Source: Tetradesmus obliquus
Lineage: Eukaryota; Chlorophyta; Chlorophyceae; Sphaeropleales; Scenedesmaceae
NCBI GenBank assembly: GCA_030272155.1
Contig: CP126204.1
Location: forward strand, 3,649,501 to 3,713,500
Direction: 5' to 3'
Length of the DNA: 64,000 bases
Part shown: piece after piece, positions 34,937 to 46,947 of the stretch
Layout of the letters: each line of letters opens with the position of its first letter
Numbering within the stretch: the first letter of the stretch is position 1
The notes under the pieces: generated by a model
What the model was told of the DNA's origin: nothing
Databases searched by the model: none
Seen by the model: the letters and a program-made list of their open reading frames with translations, nothing else
Translations under genes and position numbers: made by a program

Positions 34937-37579
34937 ATGCCGTTCACGTTTCTAGTGCTGCTCTGCTTGGCCTGTGCTGCCCGGCATAGTGGCCTCCATG
35001 GAGGTGCGGTGAGACTTTCGGAACGGAATTGTGCCAGCAGCCTGGGCGTGTGCAGTGCCTTTGCTGTCGAAGCCCCAGCCTGAGATGCACCAAGACAGCG
35101 GTGATGGTCAGCTGTGCGCTATACTGAACTGCCTGGCGCTTGCTGGCCTGTATCTGCTGCTATAGTAGCCGCTGCTGTCACAAGTTGCGGCACTCATCAT
35201 GTCATGGCATCCATCAGCAGCCCTGTCTGCCGCGATTGTACGCCTTACAAAGCAAACCTGATCTGTGTAGGTCAGGGCCTGCTGCCCTCCCATGTGCCAT
35301 CTGTTGGTGCCAGCAACTTGCTCAGCCAGCTGCAGCAGCAGTACAAGCACAGCAAAGCATGGAAGCGCGCCTACAAGCAGCGCCCAAGCGCCGCATGCTC
35401 CAGGAGTGGCAGTGCAAGCCTGTGCGCTGCGCAAACAACAAGCGCAACTGACGCATACGCCCAGCTCATGCTGGCAACCTCACCTCAAGCATACAGCAGC
35501 ACCAGCAGCACCAGAGTATGCGTTGTGGCGCCAGCCCAGGACCAAGCCGAGTGTTAGACATGTACCGCGTTTGCCGTGGCAGCAGCAGCAGAAACTGCTA
35601 TGGCTGCTACACTGCAGGTTGACGTGCAGCAGTGCAGCATCAGCGTGCAGGGGTTGTTTTTCTGTGGCCCAAACGAGCCCACTAGGAGCTGCGAAGCGGG
35701 CTGGAGTTTACGCGATGCCCTGCAGCAGCTGCAGCAGCGGGGACAGAGCCTGCCAACATCATCATGCTTTCCCTACAAGCCAGATCTGTTTGGTGACCAG
35801 AGCACAGCAGCGCTGTGCAAGGGGTCCTGCAGCAGCCCTAGCACATATGCAGGGCGTGGCAGGTTCTCCTCTCAGATGATCACCAGTGTCTGGAAGGCGC
35901 AGCAGCACATACGGCAGTACGGCGCTATCGTGTCGCGCTTTGATGTGAGCACCAGCTGCTGCAGCATCTTTGCTAAGCTGTTTGTGCATAGTGCTGCGAG
36001 ATACGCATGTTGATCATGGCAGGGACCGTTGCATGATTTTCCGTGTTGCTGCTGCACTCTACCCATGCGTTATCGACGCGCCGCCGCTGCTGCTGCTCCC
36101 GCCCGCGGCCGCTACTGCTACAATCACTCTGTTGCTACAGGTGTACAGCGACTTTGAGTCCTTCTATGCTGACAAGCGCAACGCCCAGGCAGTGTACAGG
36201 CCCAGTGCCAGCGCCTACTTCCAGTACTACCACGCCATCACGCTGGTGCGCTGGGTGGATCATACCTTACGTTATGATACTTCACATTATGTCAACACCC
36301 AGCCCATGTAACGTCACTTAACCAAAGGAGTAAGAGCCCCATACAACCGATGCTTAACCGGATGGTGCCAAACAGTAAGGTTATTATGAATATAAGCAAC
36401 ACCGGTTGGTTGTGGCTCACATCAGAAAATCTGGAAGCTGCAACCTTAGGGCCTGTTGCAACCATTCAAATCAGTGCCACTGCTGCATACATGCCTGCTG
36501 CTGCTGCTGCGTTGATGCGTGTAGGTGGGCTATGACAATGAGCAGCAGTATTGGCTGGCAAAGAACAGCTACGGTAGCGACTGGGGCGACAAGGGTCTGT
36601 TCAAGGTAGGAGCCATGCGTCTTTTGGATTGGGCCATTTGTCTGATGGCAGCAGCTGTTGCAGCAGCCGCCGACCGGCTTTTGCAAAATCTTTGCAAAAG
36701 GCGTCGATTGCAGCGTGGTGTCAGTCCATTACGGGCCTCGTAGCCTACGGCAGGTTCCTGGAGTGTACGGAGATGAAATCCAGTCCTGTGAACAACAACG
36801 CGGCGTGGGCGATCTCCTTTCTTTCTTGTTGGTTGCTTGCAGGTCGCGTATGGTGTGTGTGCCATCCTGGCAGCAGACAAAGGCGAAGCCTACGGCGTTG
36901 TGTGGACGCCCAGCAGCGTGCCTGATGCGCGGCAGCTGCCGGTGACAGCTGGGCCGCGCAAACACTGCTACTGGTACCAGGTGACCAGGGGATGGCTTGC
37001 CACTTCACTGGTGGTGCTGAGATGTCGTAGGGTGCCTGCATGATGGGGTCAGCAACTAGCCTAGGCCCGTTGAAAGTGGATCCATTTTTTTCTTTTTCCG
37101 GAAAACGCAGCCACTCGCATCAGACGTGAACACATGCATGTGCCATATGGCCAGCTTGGCATGGTGTTCGTGCGTAAATGCTGCTGGCGTGCGCGACATT
37201 TGTGGCAGATGTCACTGACAATCTTGGCGGCTTCGAGAATTCGAACGTTGCGGCAGAAGCTGAGGCACTTTGTCACATGCTTTGCTGCTGCAGGCACAGC
37301 CTGGTGACTACCTGTCCAAGGTTGCATGGCTGGCTGGCATACGCATTGACAAGCTCATGCTTGACAACACGGACGTGGTCAAAGACCTTGATGCATCACT
37401 GCAGGGGATGAAGCTGCTGCTTTGCAATCCCACCCCAGGTGAACAACGACGAGTGATTAGCCCAACATCTGCGGGTTGACTTTCAAACGTCATGTACATC
37501 GTTGTACCTAGCCGTGTGTGCCTAGCTGTACCTACCCAGCCGTGCTGTTGACACGTCCTGCCAATATACAGATGTTTGA
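34937..37579 (+). CDS. Secreted papain-like cysteine protease with C-terminal LysM
   Basis: Probable exons are 34937 to about 35003 (signal peptide MPFTFLVLLCLACAARH), a propeptide region up to about 35557, 35558-35944, 36141-36245, 36525-36606, 36843-36980, 37294-37438 and 37572-37579. The active-site region reads APAQDQAEC, then TCTAFAVAAAAETAMA, matching the DQ..C..C.AFA pattern around the papain nucleophile Cys. The oxyanion-side CGP..SCEAGWSLRDAL, the catalytic His in YHAITLVGYD and the Asn in WLAKNSYGSDWG are all present. After the peptidase, YWYQAQPGDYLSKVAWLAGI and KLMLDNTDVVKDL with LLLCNPTP form a LysM glycan-binding motif. The probable role is extracellular or vacuolar proteolysis tied to cell-wall glycans. 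A TAG lies in frame exactly between AEC and TCT, where Gly of the CGSC motif is expected. Confidence 0.75.
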
Positions 37580-37723
37580 CACAAACAGCTTTTGTCATGC
37601 ACGTGCACAGCGTAAAGGGAACCGGCAGAGCATGGCAGTGCATGCACCAGATGCCATGCGCCACACATTACAGCGTCGCCAAACTTGGATGCACTCAGGA
37701 GTACCTTTATCGCATTTGCAACA

Positions 37724-39232
37724 ATGTTGCGCTGGGTCTGCATCTGCTCAGCAGCAGCTATATGTCCATGTGTTGCTGTAGGTGCTGTCAAAATGTCTGG
37801 ATCTCCTCCCGGTCCAGGTAAGGGCGACAGCCGAATTCGTGATCCATATCTTGTGTTTCGCTATGAAGGCATCACACAATTTGCAGTTCAACTACAAATA
37901 GTGTATTGCACACTAACACCACCCTCAACGTTGCGGAAGTGCCCCATCTGTTTTGTTGCCCCTGCTACTTTCACCAATATGTGTTGTTGATGTTGGTTAT
38001 AACCTACTAGTAGGTTCGCGTACTGTGCTAATAAGCACTGGGTTGCTTGTCACCACTGGACCTGAGGTCTCCCTAGGAAGACCTGGTGCAAGGCCTTGCA
38101 GCGGCATATGTACTTAACTATGTAGCTTACATTATGTAATGCTTGTGCAGGGGATGCATCCAAAGTCCATTATGTAATGCTTGTGCAGGGGATGCATCCA
38201 AAGTCCATTATGTAATGCTTGTGCAGGGGATGCATCCAAAGTCCATTATGTAATGCTTGTGCAGGGGATGCATTCAAAGTCCAGGGCACTGGCTCAGATC
38301 CCCAGCTTGAGGCGCTGCTCAAGATCAAGGCGGCAATCGACACAACTGGGAAGCTGGAGGAGTGGAACATGGCAGCTGGCACCAGTGGTGGCTACTGCAA
38401 GTGGCGTGGGGTCCTTTGCAACGACGGCACAACTCGTGTGTACGATTTGACTCTGAACCCTGCTGGCGGCACTGAAGGACTCAAGGGCACCCTACCACCT
38501 GTTGCTGCATTTAAGGGCCTTGCTGGCCTGACCGGATTGGATATAAGCGATCAGCCTGGCATCAGCGGCACTGTGCGTGCAGACTGGTCACGCCTTGGTC
38601 AGTTGCAAGACATGCGGTTGGGAAATAACTCCCTATTTGGCAGCATCCCACCAGCATGGGGCAGCCTGAGCAAGCTGCGCGTGCTATACTTGTTCGACAA
38701 CAAGCTGAGCGGGTCAATCCCTACAAGCTTCAAGGCCTTGACCGTGCTGAAAGACATAGCAGTTTATAACAATGCGCTCAGCGGCACCATCCCTGACCTC
38801 AGTGGCCTGACCGGGTTACGGAGATTGTACCTATATGGGAACAAGCTGAGCGGGGCGATCCCTGCAAGTGTCAGGGGCTTGGTAGGGCTACAAGAGTTGA
38901 TCTTACATACCAATGAGCTGAGCGGCACCATCCCTGACCTCAGCAGCCTGACCAAGCTACGGATGATGTCACTACATCAGAACAAGCTGAGCGGATCTAT
39001 CCCCGCCAGTGTTGGGGCATTGACGGCATTGGAGTACCTAGCTATGCACGAGAACAATATCAGCGGCACTGTACCGTCTTCGCTATCTAGCATGCGGAGC
39101 TTGAAGGGAGTGTCCATGTCCAGAAATCCACAGCTGGGCTTCTGCTTGCCTGCATCATGGCGACAACAGCTGTCAGGATTTGACATGAAACAATGGATCT
39201 ATGATAAGACACGCATCAAAGGGTTTTGTTGA
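37724..39232 (+). CDS. Secreted LRR protein (plant-type, no kinase)
   Basis: Exon 1 (37724-37817) gives a signal-peptide-like MLRWVCICSAAAICPCVAV; exon 2 (38265-39232) joins in phase (CCA G / GG GAT). The mature protein begins with an LRR N-terminal cap (LEALLKIKAAIDTTGKLEEW, then YCKWRGVLCNDG) followed by about 8-9 plant-type repeats of the LxxLxxLxLxxNxLSGxIP form, for example LRVLYLFDNKLSGSIPTSF. It ends FCLPASWRQQLSGFDM and a short basic tail; no transmembrane segment or kinase is present. It most resembles extracellular polygalacturonase-inhibitor or receptor-like ectodomain proteins, with a ligand-binding role likely. The acceptor side of exon 2 is duplicated in tandem just upstream. 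Confidence 0.88.
38131..38282 (+). repeat. 38-bp tandem repeat of the LRR exon-2 acceptor
   Basis: Four units (starts at 38131, 38169, 38207 and 38245) contain ATTATGTAATGCTTGTGCAG plus GGGATGCAT and the next few exonic bases. The last unit is the real acceptor; the first three are nearly perfect decoys, each offering the same TTGTGCAG site. Confidence 0.95.
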
Positions 39233-40353
39233 ATAAGAGTGCAACCTTGGCTTAGCACATGAAATGGTAACGTGAAGTTGCAACGTCAAATGATGCTGAT
39301 GAGGTACTTCAGTGTCTATCACCGTAGGTGCCCTGGCCTGGCCATGCTCAGCATGCGGATTGCTGCATTGGTGACTTGCCACATTGGGGTGAATTTACGT
39401 TTGTAAACAGCCATTTTACGTTTGTAAACAGCCACCAAACCATAAGGTACGTGCCAGTGCGTGGACATGCAAATCATCATGATCAGGTTTCATTGTCATC
39501 ATGTTACCCTTGTGGCCACAGCATAATCTGCAACATGTGTCATGTACATTTGCAAGTGGTTGCCTCATCAAGATAGGGCCTGCTCAGGCATCAGGATCAT
39601 GGCATGCTGCATCATGTGTGCAGCAAGATCAATACGCCAAGCGTCCATAAGTCACAGCTTGTAGGCACGCACACTCTATCTTAGCCACCTGCCACATGGA
39701 AGACAAACCACTGGAACATAATACAATACATGGCACCGTCATGCTCAATCAGCGACTGCACGCAGTTTCATAGGTTAAATGCCCAAGCTGCTGCTGCTGG
39801 TGCCGCTGCTGTTGTGGACGGCGACACTCTAGTGCGGCGTTGCTCCCAGTTCCGCAACTTGTGCATGCACAACACCTAAATCGTCCAACACTCTCGTACT
39901 ACAGCTGCAACATCTGCCAACACATGCAGCTACCGCTGATTGCATGGGTGATGCTGCTGATGCGTCAAAGAGAGCCAGATTCCGCCAGCACCGTCGAGGA
40001 TCAGCAATTGCAAGTACGACATCGCCAGGTAGAGATTGCAGATGCCACCTTGATTCCTACGTAGAGGAGCTGCTCAAAAGCCGCTCATTGACGTAGGTGC
40101 GGCAGCAGCACTAGCTGTGCGCTGCTGCTACTTCTGCTTATGTTTCCGCCACTTCTTGCACATGGCGCGGTGCTGCTGCCAGTGCAACACGAGCAGGCCA
40201 TGTTTCAATACTTGCAGTTATGGCTGAGGTGCTCGTCCAACGCTGTGGACGGCAACCCGCTACCAAAGCACAGAACATTGTGCACCCAACAAGTTCTGCA
40301 ACAACTGGTCACGCAAGTGTCGCTGCACAGCTTCCTTTTCCAAACCCTGAGCC
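39233..40353. other. Intergenic, no gene recognised
   Basis: Convergent 3' ends of the LRR (+) and MYND (-) genes. Two direct copies of TTTACGTTTGTAAACAGCCA lie at about 39395-39435; each contains TGTAA and could supply the LRR gene's poly(A) signal. Confidence 0.5.
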
Positions 40354-41105
40354 TCAGGATGCTGCATCCAATCCTGCAGCTCCTGCCGCTTCAACACTTC
40401 CTTGACCCTGCTGCTGCTGCTGCTGCTGCTGCCCATGATGTGGATCCCGCGGCTGTGGCACATCCTGCTGCTGCTGCTGCTGCTGCCGCTTCATCGCACG
40501 GCATGCGTGCTTGTGGTGTGGCCACATCTCCACCAGGCACTCCCTGCTGCAGAAGCGTGCAACCCTACAGCCGCCGCACACACAGGCCTTGCCACCCACC
40601 AGCAGCGCCTCGCTGCTGCAAGCGATGTTGGTGCAGGCGGGGTTGTTGCAGCAGCAGCTGACGCCAAAGTGACCACAGACTGCCAGGCACCACTGCTGCA
40701 GCTGCCGAATCAGCTCCTGCACACTTCCTGTAACTAATCCATCTGCAAGTGCGCTGTTGGCGCTGCTGCACGCGTCAACGCCCTCTGCATTTGATGCTGC
40801 GCTGGCAAGCACTATAGCCGTAGGTGTTGGCGTCCACAGCTGCACAAGCTGCTGCCGCAGCCGCAACAACATACTGTTGCTGTTTAGAGCTGCCGCTGCG
40901 CCGCCGGTCGCTTCCATGAAGTATTTGACAGCTGCATCCAGCAGCAGCAGCCACTCCCCCAACTCCTGCAGTGCTGGGTCAGCCCGCTCCTGGCCAGCCA
41001 CATGCCCTGCAGCAAGGCCTTCTGCTAGCTTGCTGCCGGCAAACAGCGCCCGCACGAGCAGCAGCAGCCACGGCGCCGCAGCACTGCTGGCGCATGCGTC
41101 CTGCA

Positions 41106-41158
<53 letters not shown>

Positions 41159-41481
41159 AGCTTTGCCAGCTGGCTGGCAGCAGCAGCTACATCCGACAGT
41201 GCCCAGCAGCTACCTCTCCAAGCCTGCATGCGCAGCCTGACAAGGTTTTGCTCACCCACACAACCCTGAGTAGCCGGCAGCTGGCTGAAATGCACCACAG
41301 CCTTGGTGAAGGACAGCAGCAGTCCAAACAGCAGCTGCTGCAGCTGCTGCTGCTGCTGCTGGAGGCTGCCTGTGTCAGTTGCGCTAGCAGCGGCTTCCAG
41401 CAGCACACCTGCCAGCACTGCACTGGGGGCATAGTAACCGGCATCATCATTATCGTCATCGTCTTCACCATCATCATCATC

Positions 41482-41512
<31 letters not shown>

Positions 41513-41699
41513 CCATCATCATCGCCAGAGCTACAGAGGCTTCCAGTAAGCTCGCAAAAGCGAGTCCACGGGTGCGTGTCACCCACCGGCATGGCAGCAG
41601 CAGCTGCAGTGGCGGGCGACGCCCACAGCACCGGCAGCACATCCCTGCGCAGGTGCTGTTGTAGCAGCCGTAGGAGCTCTGCTGACACGTCCCTGACGG

Positions 41700-41734
<35 letters not shown>

Positions 41735-42044
41735 TGCTGAGCTGAACTGTTGAGGATGCGCACAAGGCCATCCACAAGATGCAACTTGCCAGACAAGGCG
41801 CAGAGGTTGGCGGCTGCTCGGCGCGTCTCCTGCCTGCTTGCCATGCTGCTGCTGCTGCTTTGTGCATCTCCGGTTTGGGCGCTGTGATGCTCCGGTGTAG
41901 CAGGATGCTGCGCTGCTGCTTGTGTGTCTGCGTTGTGTGGCTGTGTCAGCATGCTGCGGGCTGTCCGCTGCAGCTGCTGCAGCAGCGTGTGCCAGCAGCA
42001 CGTCAGCTGATCACCCAGAACAGGGTCAGGCAGCACAACTGCTG

Positions 42045-42076
<32 letters not shown>

Positions 42077-42490
42077 GCTGTGCCAAGCAGCCGCCAGCAG
42101 CTCAATGAGGAGCGCACCCCTGCAAACACCTTGTTGACATGCGCAACTCCAAAGCCCCAAGGGCAGGCGGCGTCAGGGCTGCTGCTGTCGAGGCTGTTGC
42201 AGGCTCGCTCAGCTACATCCATCAGCAGCAGCGGCACCTGCATTGCCATGCCTGCCAGCTGCAGCTGCTGCTTGGACACTTCTGCTGCTGTCAGCAGCCG
42301 ACATTCTGGACTAGTTGCTGTGCCAAGCAGCACTAGCGGTGCAGGTGCTGTCTCCAGGGCTTTTGTGAAAGCTGCGCAGGCAGTAGTGCCTGCCGTGCAC
42401 TTGCGAGCTGCTACTGCTGCCTGGCCAAGCATCGCCTGCGGCAGCCCAAGGTCCCGCCACAGCTGCAGGTGATACTGCACAGCAGGCGCA

Positions 42491-42525
<35 letters not shown>

Positions 42526-43515
42526 TGCTCCTGCTGCTGCTGATGTGCGTTGTGCGGCACTGCTGCTGCTGCTGCTGCCTTCTGTGGTATTAGGCTGAGC
42601 CAGCAAGGTGGGGTGCTCCTGCAGCAGCAGCTGAGTCAGCACCGCCACCATGACCAGCATCAGCTGCCCATAGAAGGGTGATTTCAGCAGCGCGGCTGCA
42701 TCCTCTGGCTGCGCTGCTGCCGTAAACCCTCCGTCCAAGTCATGTACAAATGTCCGAGTCCGCTCCTCGTGCATCTGAGCATCTTGCAGCAGCATGACGC
42801 CGATATCGATGCACGCTGCGATGCTCCTGCCGACTTGCAATGCGCTCATGGCGCGTGCTGCGCTGCTGCTGTGCTGGGCTGCTGCTGCTGACCTGAGACC
42901 CGCCATAGCCAGATAAGCTGCAGGAGCAGCCAAGGCTGCTGTTTCTGCTGAGCTGAGCAGACCATCTGGCTGTGACCAGCCTATATCGGATGTAAGTAAG
43001 AGCAGCTCAGCAGGCAAGGTAGAAGCTGCAGGTGGCAGGCCTACTTGTTGCTTGGAGCTGCTGCTGCCGCTCTCACCAGCGCTGCTGTTACTGCTGCTGT
43101 GGCTGCTGCTGCCGCTGATGATGCTGCTGCTGGCCTGTTCCAGTACTGCTGCTACATCCTGCATGGCCCCTGCCAACCCACGCAGTAGACTGTCCCACGC
43201 AGGTTGCTGTTCCTGCTGTGGATACCCATACGCCACGTTCAATACTGCCATAAGTGCTGCAATAGCGTGCTGCACACGCACTGCACAGCCTTCTGTGCTC
43301 CAGTCTTGCTGCTGCTTACGCTCTCCTAGCACTGTAGCTGTGGCTTCTACCAATGCTCCGGTCACTGCCACCTCGATCACTGCATCCCTCTCAACAGCAT
43401 TGCTTGCAGCATGCTGCTCGGTTAATGCAAGAATGGTCTTGCAAGCTGCCTCTAACTGCGTGCTGTCCTTGAGCTGTTCAAGTACGTCCGCCCAGGCCTT
43501 TGCTGCTGAGGCCAT
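40354..43515 (-). CDS. MYND-type zinc-finger protein, intronless
   Basis: A single open frame of about 1053 residues; ATG at 43515 follows a GTG and is the first ATG. The body is Ala/Leu/Gln-rich and helical, resembling an armadillo-like fold, with several Gln and Ser runs and an acidic Asp/Glu block encoded by GAT repeats (41440-41525). Near the C-terminus is a MYND-like finger: CCCNNPACTN, then VCGGCRVARFCSRECLVEMW and HHKHACRAM, giving the C-x2-C ... C-x3-C, H-x3-C ligands. MYND fingers bind proline-containing peptides and often sit in transcriptional regulators. Related large MYND proteins are, as far as I know, numerous in green algae. The absence of introns contrasts with every other long gene in the window and may mark retroposition or a lineage-specific family. 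Confidence 0.85.
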
Positions 43516-45147
43516 CACGTGTGTCTTACTAAAAACTGCCTCAAGTCATAATGCCTAGCGAAAGAACACACGGCGTTGTGGATCAGATCCAAGGTAGCAC
43601 GCTTGGCAGGCCGGGCGCAAAGCAGCTCCGATACACCGAAGCGATTCAAGAACGTGTTAAACTATTGATGATATCAACATGCGTCATTCAAGTAGCGTCG
43701 GGTGCCGGCTGCGAAACTGATAGGCAAGCCTGCACTGCAGCGTTAAAGGGCAGGGCTGGAGTGCAGTAACACTGTCATGGCCCGGCCGTTGAGGGTACCC
43801 TTCAGTTGCTCGTCATTGTATTCCCTGCAAAGTGCGAGTAAACCGTCACTAAGACTTATCAGAAGCACCTGACAGCACTATGTAGCCATCACCAAAGAGT
43901 AAACCATCACAGGCAGTGTCTCATACACAACTCATGTTGTGTCCCCCTCAGGGGGACCCAGGGCCTGGGTGGTGAATGAGATTGAAGTATAGAGAACTGC
44001 AGGTAACACACATTGCAGTAGCACAATGAAGATATTTCTCATTTGCTGCAACCGTAATGGCAGTCGGCCTTTTGTCAACCAAGACCGGCTGGCCATGCTG
44101 CATGAACAGCCAGCAGCATCAAAAGCGCGTCAACAAAGCTACGCTGTAACACCACCTGGAGCTTGTCTCGCAGCTGAGTGCAGCCATACAGAAGCGCTGG
44201 CCTGCTGCAAGTGCAACCGCCTGGCGGTGCTGCAGCCCTGCCCACAGCAACACAACACTTGATTCGAACGTGCATACAGTAGCATGGGGTAGCTGCAGGA
44301 GATCCAGCAGCTACTGTTGCAGGGTACCCGCTGCTTGCTAGGGTGCTGGGGCTGATCAGCGCAAAGCATCAAACATTATTAAAGCATCAAAGATTGATAA
44401 TGCATCAGTGCAATGCCGACACTGCAGAACATGGGCATGGCAGCACTGCACGCATGCGCTGTTCCAGTAGTGCATGCGGCGTACAAAAAGGCATTCTTCA
44501 CGAGCACTGCCGGCCACCTGTGGTGTTTTCCTGACAGGGGGCACTGGTGCTGCTTAAAATCACGCACTAGTAAGGTACACAGAGTAGTGCACCATGTCGT
44601 TGCCGTTGCTGCTGCTGCACGCCATGAACGATACGCTGCCGGCTGTCACGAGCATGAAGTGTTCACCAACACACATACACCAGGCACGCCACGAGCGCCA
44701 CAGCAGATGCTGCACAGCCATGCTGTCTATTGCAATTGCCCAACTGCGCTGTGCCATGCATGACTGCAAAGGCCGCCGCTGCAGCCTGCACTTGCAAGCG
44801 CCACTGCATCTGCAGCCTGCACTACAAACAACATCCACTTGATAGCACCAGCTCAGCTACGCAGCTCCGGCTGCCGATCTGCTATACAGCCGGCTGTTGC
44901 CTTGCTCTTGTGAGCTGCGGCTCCGGCATGGTGTGCATGGTCAAGGCCACGATGCAGTAACCGTGCTGCTGCTGCTGCTGCTGCTGCTCTGCTGCAATCG
45001 GACAGTGCCATTCCCACTTGGCTACTCTGCATGGCAGCTCTCCTGCAGCCTAGCAGGCTGTGCTGTGCATTATTCCACGGCTCCAGCTGCAGCCGGAGCA
45101 GCTTCACAGCAACATTGGCTGCACAGCTGCTGCTGCTGCTGCTGCTG
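43516..45147. other. Intergenic, no gene recognised
   Basis: Contains the MYND promoter and the ING 3' side. Short open frames on both strands show no domains. A CTG run at 44964-44990 and another at 45127-45150 are close to the ING stop. Confidence 0.5.
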
Positions 45148-46947
45148 CTACCGGCCCGCCTTGTGCTGGTGGCCGTGGCCGTGTGCATGATGCCCGTGCC
45201 CATGCTGCTGCTGCTGCATTGCCCTGCTGCAGTCTGGGCAGTACCACTTGCCCTTGGGCTGCTCAGTCAGGCCCACGCAGGGGAAGTGGAACCACTCAAT
45301 CGGGCACTCCTCGTTATCACAGCAGACCATGTCGCCGTATGACACGCCCTTGCACACGCAGTAGCGGGGCTCGCTGGCATCACCTTCCAGCTCCGCTGCT
45401 GCTGCCAGCGGCACCGGCTCATCTGCTGCTGCTGCTGCCGCTGAGAGGCCTTGAGGGCAAGAATTGGTGCAGGCGAAGCAGTGGAAATACAGCAGAGGGG
45501 GTGAGGAGCCCAGGCACAGCAGGAGATACAACAGAGAGCACGGCACATAAGCATGCATGCGACTGCGATAGTAGCCTAACTCCGGCTACTATCACAGGAG
45601 GTAGCTGGTGGATGCTGTGCAAAGCGACCAGTCAGGAAAGCATGCCTTCCAAGCAGCAGCAGCAGCGGAGCTGGAAGGTGATGCCAGCGAGCCCCGCTAC
45701 TGCGTGTGCAAGGGCGTGTCATACGGCGACATGGTCTGCTGTGATAACGAGGAGTGCCCGAATCAAACAGACACACGACACAAGGCAGCAGCTGCGGCGG
45801 CGGCGGCGGCACATACTGCTGAGGTCGGCTAAGAGCACTGCATTGCAGCAGGCGATGCACCTCCACACTGCTTCCTCACGTCTGTGCAAACACGCCGGTG
45901 CGTAGACTAGCAGCAGCATTGGTACCCGCTGCTGCTGAGCACGGACACACCACAAGCTGAGACCGTCTTTCCACGCTCACCTGCAGCCTCCGCTGCAGCG
46001 CCCTCCACTCCTTTCCTGCGAGTATACTTGCGCTTCTGCCGCTGCTCGCCTTGCTGCTGCGCCGCTGCTGCTGCTGCTGCTGCCGCCTGCTGCTGCTGCT
46101 GTGGTGCTGCTGGCAGCCCTAGGTCTATGCCTAGCCTGCCGCATGCTGTTTCTCCATCTGTCAGGCCGGACTCGCGCTGCTCATCATCTAGGTCTGAGGC
46201 AAACTTGGTGAGGTCTTCATCCAGGTTTCTGATGTGCACGTCCACCAGGTCGTACACCTGGGCTGCGATGTGCATCTGTTGGTGTGCGTGGGTTCGGCAT
46301 GTGGTTGAGCAGCAGCAGCAGGGGCAGCAGGAGGCAGAACAGAGGGGGCACATGCAGGAAGATGAGCCGTATCACAGTGAGGTAAGGGCGCCATGTACAC
46401 CAGGCCTTACACAACCAGGCCTGCTGCGCAGAAGTATCAGCAGTTTGGAATGTCAAGCTGCTGCTCCTGCCAACAAGCACATGCAAGCAGAGGCAATAAC
46501 ATGGTTAACTACAGCACAGAAGATTGGGCATGCAGGCTCATGTCCGTGCTCTGCTGCAGGCAGTAGCATGACACCTATTGAGCACGCTGCCGCATGTGAC
46601 AGAGGCACTGCTGCTGTGCCTGAGCTTGCTACGCTGCTCACCTTCTCCTCTGCCATGTTGATGATCTGCTGCTGCATTGCTTGTACCTCTCTGCTGAGGG
46701 TTTGGTCTTCTGGAGAGTGCCGAGCTCGCTTTGCCTGCCCTGCCTTGCCCTGCAGTGCTTCCATCTGCTGCCTGCACTTCTCGTCTACCTGAGCCTGCAG
46801 CTGCGCCGAGCGCTCATCTAAGTCGCGTATTAACCTAAAGTTCCGGTGCAACCTCTCCGGGATGGGGCCTAGCTCCGTGATGTACTTTTCTATCAACTCT
46901 GCTCCATCGACTGGCGCCCTCTCCTTCTCTCTTTCTGCCATGTTCAT
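45148..46947 (-). CDS. ING: ING-family chromatin reader with PHD finger
   Basis: There are three exons: 46947-46642, 46275-45981 and 45449-45148, joining in phase. The N-terminal ING helical domain reads [20 protein letters not shown] and, across the junction, [20 protein letters not shown] basic linker (KRKYTRRKG) follows, with polyA/polyQ runs. The PHD finger is C-terminal: [39 protein letters not shown] and YCPDC, giving the full C4HC3 ligand set and the aromatic Trp/Tyr typical of H3K4me3 binding. ING proteins target histone acetyltransferase or deacetylase complexes to H3K4me3 nucleosomes. The tail is His/Gly-rich ([14 protein letters not shown]). Intron 2 carries an inverted copy of part of the PHD exon. 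Confidence 0.94.
45312..45762. repeat. Inverted repeat of the ING PHD exon (~95 bp arms)
   Basis: Plus-strand 45667-45760 is identical, as far as I can compare, to the reverse complement of 45312-45405, which encodes [20 protein letters not shown] through DNEEC on the minus strand. The arms are separated by about 260 bases and diverge sharply after GAGTGCCC. The copy lies in intron 2 in the antisense sense, so the pre-mRNA could fold into a long hairpin that includes coding sequence. Confidence 0.9.

Noticed and set aside
41187-41867. Minus-strand 226-residue open frame rich in Met and Cys
   Set aside because: It overlaps the MYND gene in another frame; the MYND frame is far longer and has the zinc finger.
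45608-45832. Separate plus-strand PHD-finger gene
   Set aside because: Only part of the finger is present (it stops after NEEC), it has no start or partner exons, and it equals the inverted copy of the ING exon.
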